Position numbers and translations under genes: made by a program. Below the pieces are notes generated by a model. It saw only the letters and a list, made by a program, of their open reading frames with translations. It was not told the origin of the DNA and made no database searches. From contig NZGU01000022.1 in assembly GCA_002691095.1 (NCBI GenBank), positions 44,869 through 73,092 on the forward strand: a stretch of DNA of 28,224 nt, read 5' to 3'. The stretch is from Kiritimatiellaceae bacterium. Lineage in GTDB: Bacteria; Verrucomicrobiota; Kiritimatiellia; Kiritimatiellales; Pontiellaceae. Each line of letters opens with the position of its first letter. Positions within the stretch are counted from its first letter, which is position 1. Shown piece after piece: positions 1 to 5,883 of the stretch.

Positions 1-113
1 GATACGATTCCTTCCAGTTGATTGGTATGGATTTTACCATCCGTAATATTTTAATCCATAATGTAAAATTATATCTTGAAATTTTACAAGTCTGATATTT
101 TATAGTAGCGTAT
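1..113. other. AT-rich upstream region, no gene seen
   Basis: This stretch is much more AT-rich than the rest of the window and holds no ORF I can support. It appears to be intergenic DNA carrying the promoter of the small ORF that starts at 114. Any gene to the left ends outside the window or is not recognisable here. Confidence 0.5.
76..106 (+). promoter_or_regulatory. Putative sigma-70 promoter of the small ORF at 114
   Basis: TTGAAA at 76-81 and TATAGT at 101-106 resemble -35 and -10 boxes, with a slightly long 19 nt spacer (a shifted -10, TTATAG, gives 17). The -10 ends 7 nt before the ATG at 114, so transcription would begin at or next to the start codon. Confidence 0.45.
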
Positions 114-281
114 ATGAGAGGGGCACCTAAAAGTTTAGTTACTCGTATTAGTGAGTGGTTTCTAATTATAGCGGCTGTCATTCTGATATGTATTACGGTG
201 GGTGCCAGTTTCTTGAGTTCTGATACGAGCATTCCGTTTCGTGATTTGTTGGAAAGCGGTTCTGTTAATCCGTTCAGATGA
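114..281 (+). CDS. Small single-pass membrane protein (55 aa), unknown function
   Basis: The reading frame runs from ATG at 114 to TGA at 279-281. The product has a short basic N-terminus (residues 1-11), then a hydrophobic stretch around residues 15-35 that looks like one transmembrane helix, and a short polar tail. I do not recognise a family. Support for its being real is a promoter-like element directly upstream and the membrane-protein composition. There is no Shine-Dalgarno sequence, which fits a leaderless start if that promoter is used. It lies 52 nt upstream of rluD on the same strand. It could be a chance ORF. Confidence 0.4.
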   Translation: MRGAPKSLVTRISEWFLIIAAVILICITVGASFLSSDTSIPFRDLLESGSVNPFR

Positions 282-298
282 TACGGTAGGTCATCGGC

Positions 299-327
299 TT
301 TACGCGAAGGATGGGATTGCGTAGTAT
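299..327 (+). promoter_or_regulatory. Putative promoter of rluD
   Basis: TTTACG (299-304), a 17 nt spacer and TAGTAT (322-327) make a reasonable sigma-70-type promoter. The -10 box ends 6 nt before the GTG at 334, so the message would start at the start codon. No Shine-Dalgarno sequence lies upstream of that GTG, which supports a leaderless reading. Confidence 0.4.
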
Positions 328-333
328 AGGGTC

Positions 334-1245
334 GTGAATGGGCGTTTTATAGTGGAGTGGGGTCAGGCTGGGTGGCGCCTAGATCAAGCGGTAGCGGTAG
401 TCTCGGGATGTAGCCGGTCGCAGGTTAAACGATTGATGGAGGGGGGTTGTTTGACGGTGAATGGTTCGGGGGCGAAAGCGCATCTGAAGCTGGCGGTGGG
501 GGATGAGGTGGTGTGGCAGTTGGAAGAGGAGCTGTTGGCTGATGAGCCGCAGGCGGAGGTGTTGCCGCTAGAGATTCTGTTTGAGGATGAGGCGTTGTTG
601 GTGTTGAACAAGCAGCCGGGTGTGGTGGTGCATCCGGGGGCGGGGCAAGGCGCGGGTACGTTGCTGAATGGGTTGCTGGGATATGATGCGGTTTTCAGGG
701 AGGTGGAGCGGGCGGGGATAGTGCATCGGCTGGATAAGGATACGAGCGGGGTGTTGGTGGTGGCGAAGCGTGAGGCGGTGCGGGAGGCATTGCAGGCGCA
801 GTTTAAGGAGCGGACAACGGGAAAGCAGTATAGAGCGGTGGTGCGGGGCTGTGCGCCGCAGGAGACGGTGGTGAGAACGCAACTGGGCCGGCATCCGGTG
901 CATCGAAAAAAGCAGTCGGTTTTAGAGACGGGTGGGCGAGAGGCGGTTTCGCGGGTGTATTGTGAGGAGGTGTTTGCGGAGGCATCGTTGGTGCGGGTGG
1001 CGATTGAGACGGGGCGAACCCATCAGATTCGGGTGCACATGGCTCATTTGGGGCATCCGGTTTTGGGGGATGCGTTGTATGGAGGGCGTAAGAAAGTGGT
1101 GGAAGCGGTGGGGGTTGAGCGCCAGCTTCTGCATGCTTGGCGGTTGGAGCTGAGCCATCCGGTGAGTGGGGAGCGCTTTTGCTTTGAGGCTCCGATGCCG
1201 GGTGATATGTTGGATGTTATTCAGCAGTTGCGGGAGATTATATAG
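334..1245 (+). CDS. rluD: 23S rRNA pseudouridine synthase, RluD/RluA family
   Basis: The 303-residue product isomerises specific uridines in large-subunit rRNA to pseudouridine; in Escherichia coli RluD acts on helix 69. An S4-type RNA-binding region covers roughly residues 12-70, followed by the RluA-type catalytic domain. The signature HRLDKDTSG sits at residues 131-139 with catalytic Asp134, and the family motif TGRTHQIRVH is near residue 230. The length is normal for the family. The start is GTG, chosen because the S4 domain begins right after it and a promoter lies just upstream. The TAG stop overlaps by one base the GTG of the following UDG-like gene, implying translational coupling. 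RluD rather than RluC or RluA is inferred from the S4 domain and overall layout; exact target sites cannot be read from sequence. Confidence 0.9.
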   Translation: MNGRFIVEWGQAGWRLDQAVAVVSGCSRSQVKRLMEGGCLTVNGSGAKAHLKLAVGDEVVWQLEEELLADEPQAEVLPLEILFEDEALLVLNKQPGVVVHPGAGQGAGTLLNGLLGYDAVFREVERAGIVHRLDKDTSGVLVVAKREAVREALQAQFKERTTGKQYRAVVRGCAPQETVVRTQLGRHPVHRKKQSVLETGGREAVSRVYCEEVFAEASLVRVAIETGRTHQIRVHMAHLGHPVLGDALYGGRKKVVEAVGVERQLLHAWRLELSHPVSGERFCFEAPMPGDMLDVIQQLREII

Positions 1246-1892
1246 TGTCAGAACCATCCTTAGCATCAATTATCGAGGGATTGTCGTCATATTTGGCATA
1301 TGAGAAGTTGTCGGGAACGCAGTCGGTTGAGGTGGAGCGCGAGGTGCGGCAGGCGTTGCTGGAAGAGGAGGCAGTCGTGGTTCCTGCAAAAGAGGCAGCC
1401 ACTGGGGTGAAAGTGAATACGGTTGTTGCGGTAGAAGCGGATACGGCTCCCGTGGTGCGAGTGGATGGGATGGAGCATGAACCGACGTTGCTTTTTTTGC
1501 GAGAGGGGGAGTTGGCTGAGGCTGTTGAGATGGAACCTTTTGAGGGGGAGCAGGGGGCGTTGCTGAAAAAGATGATTGAGGCGATGGAGGTTCCCTTGGC
1601 GCGTGTCTGCGTGGTTCAGGTGGTGGTGATGGAGGGGGGCATGAAAGAGGCCGTGAGGGCGGTATTAGAGCGCGTGAAACCGCAGGCAACGGTGGTGTTG
1701 GGTGGGAATATGTTGGGGGCATTGCTGGGTCGGTCGGTCATGATTGGTTCGAGCCGGGGACGCTGGATAGAGTTGTGGGGTGCGCGGGCGATGCCTACGC
1801 ATGCGCTGGAGCATCTGCTGGGAAATGTGGAGGCAAAACGAGAGGCGTGGCAGGATTTGCAAGCGGTGATGAAATGGGTAGGATCTTTTTGA
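1245..1892 (+). CDS. Degenerate uracil-DNA glycosylase-superfamily protein
   Basis: This 215-residue protein aligns by eye with family 4-type uracil-DNA glycosylases but lacks their working parts. Residues 81-111 match the region around the family's GEAPG motif, yet here it reads REGEL. Residues 146-162 resemble the PKVIVALG strand. Residues 183-206 resemble the HPAYLLR-to-EDL stretch, with PTHALEHLL in place of the usual motif. The four Fe-S cysteines are absent; the only cysteine seen is Cys122. Residues 44-75 form a low-complexity Ala/Val/Glu linker. It is probably catalytically inactive and may be a structural or DNA-binding relic. The GTG start overlaps the last base of rluD. Family assignment is by pattern only. 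Confidence 0.6.
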   Translation: MSEPSLASIIEGLSSYLAYEKLSGTQSVEVEREVRQALLEEEAVVVPAKEAATGVKVNTVVAVEADTAPVVRVDGMEHEPTLLFLREGELAEAVEMEPFEGEQGALLKKMIEAMEVPLARVCVVQVVVMEGGMKEAVRAVLERVKPQATVVLGGNMLGALLGRSVMIGSSRGRWIELWGARAMPTHALEHLLGNVEAKREAWQDLQAVMKWVGSF

Positions 1893-1943
1893 ACAGTTGA
1901 TGGATGTGTTGGTCTTAGTGCGGAATAAGTTGGCGAGTGTGCA

Positions 1944-2534
1944 ATGGCGGAGGAAGATCAAGAACCGGAAATAGAGGATCAGGAGCTGGTGCGGCTGGCG
2001 CAGGAGGGGGATACGGCGGCATTTAGTGAGCTGGTGGATCGATATCATTCGCGCATCTACACGCTGACGTTCCAGATGACGTCTAGCCGAGAGGATGCGG
2101 AGGATTTGACGCAGGAAATTTTTGTGAAGGCGTTTGAGGCATTGCCGCGTTTTAAGGGGCGCTCTTCTTTTTATACATGGCTTTATCGGATCGGAATCAA
2201 CAAGACGATTAATTATCGGAAGAAGCGGAATCGCAACCGCCCGGTGAGTTTGGATGCCATGGAACAGGAGGTCACGAGTGAGGAGAATTATCATTCGCTG
2301 AGCAGTAAGGGTTCGCCGTTGCGGAATGTGAGTCTGGGGGAATTGCAGAAAAAATTGAACGAAGCGATGGAGGGTCTGTCTGAGAAACACCGAACCGTTG
2401 TCGTGATGCATGACATGCAGGGGATACCGCATGATGAGATTGCGAAAGTGGTTGGGGTGTCGGTGGGAACGGTTCGCTCGCGGCTTTTTTATGCGCGGCG
2501 GCAGTTGCAGACAGAATTGGGAGATTATGTGTGA
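1944..2534 (+). CDS. RNA polymerase sigma factor, ECF subfamily (RpoE-like)
   Basis: A 196-residue extracytoplasmic-function sigma factor that would direct RNA polymerase to a stress or envelope regulon. Region 2 spans about residues 14-95, with the core-binding and -10 recognition segment DAEDLTQEIF at 51-60 and WLYRIGINKTINYRKKR at 79-95. Region 4 spans about 138-192, with the helix-turn-helix PHDEIAKVVGVSVGTVRSR near 162-180. No region 1 or 3 is present, as expected for ECF proteins. The first 12 residues are acidic. No Shine-Dalgarno sequence is evident before the ATG. The next gene overlaps or abuts the stop and may encode its regulator. The group resembles RpoE/SigW-type factors, but regulon and signal are not readable here. 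Confidence 0.92.
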   Translation: MAEEDQEPEIEDQELVRLAQEGDTAAFSELVDRYHSRIYTLTFQMTSSREDAEDLTQEIFVKAFEALPRFKGRSSFYTWLYRIGINKTINYRKKRNRNRPVSLDAMEQEVTSEENYHSLSSKGSPLRNVSLGELQKKLNEAMEGLSEKHRTVVVMHDMQGIPHDEIAKVVGVSVGTVRSRLFYARRQLQTELGDYV

Positions 2535-2554
2535 TGAGTGAGAGGAGAACATCG

Positions 2555-2968
2555 ATGCAGCGTGAGGAGTTGTTGGTCCAGTTGTTGCGTGAACAGGGGC
2601 GTGTGCCGCTGGATGAGCAGCAGATGCGGTTGCAGCGTGCGGCGATTATGCGGCAGGTGCGGGCGGTGCAGGCGGAGCGTTCGGCATCTTGGGCGGTTCG
2701 GTTGAGAGAGCGTTTGGGGGCGTGGGTGGCAGAGCCAAAATATGGTTTGGCACTGCTTTTTTTGGTGTTGGCGTTGGTGCAGCTTTCGGGACGTCATGCG
2801 CCGGAGTCGGAGCAGGCGGTCTATGTGGACGTGAGGGGGCCTGCGGTGGAACCTATAGAGGATGAGGGGTTGGATGCGTATCCGGATCTGCCGGAAAATT
2901 TACGATTGTTTACCCCGCCGACAGGTGGGGATGGGACGGTGATGCCGGCCGAGTTTGAATTTAAATAG
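2555..2968 (+). CDS. Single-pass membrane protein, candidate anti-sigma factor
   Basis: The 137-residue product follows the ECF sigma gene directly. I chose the ATG at 2555 because AGAGGAGA at 2541-2548 gives an ideal Shine-Dalgarno spacing; an upstream ATG at 2534 overlapping the sigma TGA is also possible. The N-terminal 65 residues are charged and helical-looking. A hydrophobic helix follows at about residues 70-87, then an acidic, proline-containing outer tail. This topology and the position behind a sigma gene are typical of anti-sigma factors. However, there are no cysteines at all, so it is not a zinc-binding (ZAS) type. The role is inferred from context only. Confidence 0.7.
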   Translation: MQREELLVQLLREQGRVPLDEQQMRLQRAAIMRQVRAVQAERSASWAVRLRERLGAWVAEPKYGLALLFLVLALVQLSGRHAPESEQAVYVDVRGPAVEPIEDEGLDAYPDLPENLRLFTPPTGGDGTVMPAEFEFK

Positions 2969-3001
2969 AAGAGATGTTTCTTCTTTTCTCTCCTGAGTGA
3001 G

Positions 3002-3032
3002 GGGGCAACTCGAATGAGTTGCCCCTTTTTTT
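3002..3032 (+). terminator. Intrinsic terminator of the sigma operon
   Basis: A perfect 10 bp stem (3002-3011 with 3016-3025, loop GAAT) is followed by seven T at 3026-3032. It sits 33 nt after the stop of the membrane protein gene. It lies just beyond the end of the convergent rpiB-glyA gene, but on the - strand the hairpin is not followed by a T run. Confidence 0.93.
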
Positions 3033-3037
3033 ATCCG

Positions 3038-4717
3038 TTAGGCAACGGGATAGGCGGCGGTGAGTGCGATCACTTCTTGGCGTACCTCTTTGATGAGGGC
3101 CTCGTTGCTGGGTTGCATGATGATGCGCGTGATCAGGTCGGCAATCTGCTCCATTTCGGGTTCTTGCATGCCGCGGGTGGTGACGGCGGGCGTTCCGATG
3201 CGAATGCCGGAGGTCACGAAGGGACTTTTGGTGTCGAATGGAATGGAGTTTTTATTGACGGTGATGGCGGCGCGGTCGAGTGCGGCGGCGGCGTCTTTGC
3301 CGGTGGTTCCGGTGGCGGATAGATCGACTAGCATGAGGTGGTTGTCGGTGCCGCCGGAAACAAGCCGGATGGATTCACTGGAGAGGGCGGCAGCCATGCT
3401 TTGGGCGTTCTTGACGACTTGTTGCATGTAGCCTTTGAAAGCGGGCTGCAGGGCTTCGCCGAAGCAGACGGCTTTGGCGGCGATGGTGTGCATGAGTGGG
3501 CCGCCTTGTGTGCCGGGGAAGATGTGTTTGTCGACATCGGCTCCGTAGGCCTCTTTGCAGAGGATAAGACCCCCGCGTGGACCGCGTAGGGTTTTGTGGG
3601 TGGTGGTGGTGACAAAGTCGGCGAGAGGGACGGGGTTGGGATGACATCCGGCGGCAACAAGCCCGGAGATGTGAGCCATGTCGACCATCATGAGGGCGTC
3701 GACTTCGTCGGCGATTTCGCGGATGCGTTTGAAGTCGATGATGCGTGAGTAAGCGCTGGCCCCGGCGACAATGAGTTTGGGTTTGTGTTCGTGGGCGAGC
3801 TTGTGGATGTTGTCGTAGTCGATCTGTTCGGTTTCGGGGCTGACGCCGTAGGGGACAATGTTGAAGAGTCGTCCGGAGAAGTTCATGGGGTGACCGTGGG
3901 TGAGGTGACCGCCTTCGGCGAGGGACATGGCGAGGATGGTGTCGCCGGGTTGTAGCTGGGAGAAGTAGACCGCCATGTTGGCGCCGCTTCCGCTGTGGGG
4001 TTGGACATTGGCGTGTTCGGCGCCGAAGAGTTCTTTGGCGCGGTCGATGGCGAGTGTTTCTGCTTCGTCGACCCATTCGCAGCCGTTATACCAGCGCTTG
4101 CCGGGGTAGCCCTCGGCATATTTGTTGGTCATGCGGGAGCCTTGGACTTCGCGGACGGCTTTGCTGGTGATGTTTTCGGAGGCGATCAGTTCGATGTTCT
4201 CTTTCTGGCGTTGATCTTCTTGTTGGAGTAGGTGATAGATTTCGGGGTCGCTGTGCCGGATGGTGAGGGTGCCATCGACTTCGCTGGCGTGTGCATCGAG
4301 TTTTTGAAGGCGGCGTTCGTGGCGTTCGCCGGCGAAGGTGCTTTCGAGCCATGCATTGAGGATGTCGGTGGCTTTGGCTTCATCGGTATGAAGGCTGCCG
4401 AGACATAGAATGTTGGCGTTGTTGTGGGCGCGGGCGAGGCGGGTGGTGTCGGTGTTGATGCAGAGGGCGGCGCGGACACCGGGAAATTTGTTGGCAGTGA
4501 TGCTGACACCGATACCGGATTTACAGACGATGATGCCTTGGTCGGCTCGGCCTTGTGAGACGTCGGCGGCGACGGCGGCGGCGTGGTCTGGGTAGTCGGT
4601 GCTTTCGGTGCCGAAGCAGCCGTGGTCTTCGATGGTGATACCGCGTTCTTCGAGCCGTTCGACGAGTGCGTGTTTTAGGTTAAATCCGGCATGATCTGAT
4701 CCGATGGCTATCTTCAT
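3038..4717 (-). CDS. Fused ribose-5-phosphate isomerase B and serine hydroxymethyltransferase
   Basis: One open frame of 559 residues joins two whole enzymes. Residues 1-146 are RpiB (ribose-5-P/ribulose-5-P isomerase): SDHAG at 7-11, catalytic Cys65 in CKSGIG, and HNNANILCLG at 98-107. Residues 152-559 are GlyA, the PLP enzyme converting serine and tetrahydrofolate to glycine and methylenetetrahydrofolate: ENIELIASEN at 173-182, and TTTTHKTLRGPRGG with PLP lysine Lys375. Both halves have near-normal length (about 146 and 408), with only a few linker residues and no frame break. A good Shine-Dalgarno sequence (AGAAGGAA) precedes the ATG. It lies 15 nt after the phosphatase gene, third in the operon. 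Both halves keep their key residues, so a bifunctional protein is likely. Confidence 0.95.
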   Translation of the reverse strand: MKIAIGSDHAGFNLKHALVERLEERGITIEDHGCFGTESTDYPDHAAAVAADVSQGRADQGIIVCKSGIGVSITANKFPGVRAALCINTDTTRLARAHNNANILCLGSLHTDEAKATDILNAWLESTFAGERHERRLQKLDAHASEVDGTLTIRHSDPEIYHLLQQEDQRQKENIELIASENITSKAVREVQGSRMTNKYAEGYPGKRWYNGCEWVDEAETLAIDRAKELFGAEHANVQPHSGSGANMAVYFSQLQPGDTILAMSLAEGGHLTHGHPMNFSGRLFNIVPYGVSPETEQIDYDNIHKLAHEHKPKLIVAGASAYSRIIDFKRIREIADEVDALMMVDMAHISGLVAAGCHPNPVPLADFVTTTTHKTLRGPRGGLILCKEAYGADVDKHIFPGTQGGPLMHTIAAKAVCFGEALQPAFKGYMQQVVKNAQSMAAALSSESIRLVSGGTDNHLMLVDLSATGTTGKDAAAALDRAAITVNKNSIPFDTKSPFVTSGIRIGTPAVTTRGMQEPEMEQIADLITRIIMQPSNEALIKEVRQEVIALTAAYPVA

Positions 4718-4732
4718 GTTATTCCTTCTTTT

Positions 4733-5188
4733 TTAGGCTTCTCCTAGACGCAGGAAGATGATGAGTTCGAGGATGGCTCGTTCTATCTCGTCGCGCGTTT
4801 GTTTATATATTTCGAGTGATCCGCCAAACGGATCGCAAACGTCGTGAACTTTCGAGGTTCCGAGTTCGTTAATCAAGTAAACTCGGTGGGCAACCTCAGG
4901 AAATTGTGAACGGAGGTGTTCGCGGTGGGCTTCGGTCATGACGAGAATGAGGTCGGCTTGGTTGGCGGTTTCGGGTGTGAGGGGCTGGCTTTGGTGGCGG
5001 GAAAGGTCGGCGCCGAGTTCGCTGGTGACGATGCGGGCTTCGAGGGAGGCGGGTAGGTTGGGGGTGGCGGCGAGTCCGGCGGAGCTGACGTGCCAGGGGT
5101 TTTTTTTGCCGGCGCGTAGGCGGAATAGGCTTTCGGCCATGGGGCTTCGGCAGGTGTTACCGGTGCAGACGAAGAGGATGTTTTTCAT
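4733..5188 (-). CDS. Low-molecular-weight phosphatase, YwlE (protein-arginine phosphatase) type
   Basis: A 151-residue LMW-PTP-fold enzyme. The P-loop CTGNTCRSP at residues 8-16 supplies nucleophile Cys8 and Arg14; the general acid is Asp119 in DPFGGS. The residue before the second cysteine is Thr12. In Bacillus YwlE the equivalent Thr11 favours phosphoarginine, whereas classical tyrosine phosphatases usually have Ile there. The gene order also matches Bacillus (after the Sua5/YwlC gene, before rpiB and glyA). I therefore favour an arginine or small-molecule phosphatase over a capsule-type tyrosine phosphatase, though no McsB-like arginine kinase is visible in this window. The ATG overlaps the upstream stop by 4 nt (ATGA), implying coupled translation. 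Confidence 0.88.
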   Translation of the reverse strand: MKNILFVCTGNTCRSPMAESLFRLRAGKKNPWHVSSAGLAATPNLPASLEARIVTSELGADLSRHQSQPLTPETANQADLILVMTEAHREHLRSQFPEVAHRVYLINELGTSKVHDVCDPFGGSLEIYKQTRDEIERAILELIIFLRLGEA

Positions 5189-5796
5189 GTGGAGAGCCCT
5201 TGGTGGAATAGGGATTCGAGGGCGGGAAAGGGGAGAGCGCCGGCGCGGAGTAGTTCGATGGTTTGGCGGTCAATTTTGATGACGGTGCTGGGGATGGCTT
5301 GGTCGGCGGTGGGGCCGCTGTCGAGGGTGAGGTCGGCGGGGAGGTCGTGGGTTTGTTGGGCGGTGCGGGGGTCGGGCTGTCCGCTGAGGTTGGCGCTGGT
5401 GAGGGCGAGCGCGGAGCCATAGGCGGTGGCTATGGCGATGGGGACGGGGTGGTCGGGTACGCGGAAGCCGGTCCAGCCGTGGGCGGTTTCGAGGACGAGG
5501 GTGAGGGGGCCGGGCCAGTGGGCCTGGCAGAGTGCTTGTATGCCGTTGTTCCAGTGGAGGGCGAGGGGTTTGACTTGTTGGGGCGTGGCGACGAGGCGGG
5601 CGATGGGTTTGTTGGCATCGCGGCCTTTGGCGGCCTGAAGGCGTTGGAGGGCTTGGGGTTGTTGGGGATCGCAGGCGATGCCGTAGACGGTTTCGGTGGG
5701 TAGGATGAGTAGGCCGCCTTCGGCGAGGAGCTGGGCGGCGCGGGTGATGGCGTCGGGTGCGGGGTGTTGAGGATCAATTTTTAAATGGGAACTCAT
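5185..5796 (-). CDS. tsaC: Threonylcarbamoyl-AMP synthase, YrdC/Sua5 family
   Basis: The 203-residue protein makes L-threonylcarbamoyl-AMP from threonine, bicarbonate and ATP, the first step of the t6A37 modification in ANN-decoding tRNAs. Family motifs are visible: LPTETVYGIACD near residues 32-43, KGRDANKPIA near 56-65, HWPGPLTLVL near 93-102, and ALTSANLSGQPDP near 130-142. It has the YrdC domain only, without the extra Sua5 C-terminal domain of longer homologues. It is the first gene of the operon with the phosphatase and rpiB-glyA. A promoter (TTGAAA, 16 nt, TACACT) ends 6 nt before the ATG, and no Shine-Dalgarno sequence is seen. Confidence 0.93.
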   Translation of the reverse strand: MSSHLKIDPQHPAPDAITRAAQLLAEGGLLILPTETVYGIACDPQQPQALQRLQAAKGRDANKPIARLVATPQQVKPLALHWNNGIQALCQAHWPGPLTLVLETAHGWTGFRVPDHPVPIAIATAYGSALALTSANLSGQPDPRTAQQTHDLPADLTLDSGPTADQAIPSTVIKIDRQTIELLRAGALPFPALESLFHQGLST

Positions 5797-5802
5797 GTCA
5801 AG

Positions 5803-5830
5803 AGTGTACCTTGCTGTGTGTCATTTTCAA
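5803..5830 (-). promoter_or_regulatory. Promoter of the tsaC operon, leaderless geometry
   Basis: Reading the - strand, TTGAAA (5830-5825), a 16 nt spacer and TACACT (5808-5803) form a sigma-70-type promoter. Only 6 nt separate the -10 from the ATG at 5796, so the transcript would start at the A of the start codon. Confidence 0.55.
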
Positions 5831-5883
5831 GTGGTCTCTTTTTTTACTGTTTTTTGAGGGGGACGTGGTTATCGTTTTTGGCT

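Noticed and set aside
3002..3032. Reading the hairpin as a bidirectional terminator for rpiB-glyA too
   Set aside because: On the - strand the hairpin is followed by CCTCACTC and not by a T run, so I assign it to the + strand only.
5785..5883. Longer N-terminus for PriA starting at 5785
   Set aside because: The added 33 residues lack similarity to PriA, cover the divergent tsaC promoter, and homology starts exactly at the ATG at 5884.
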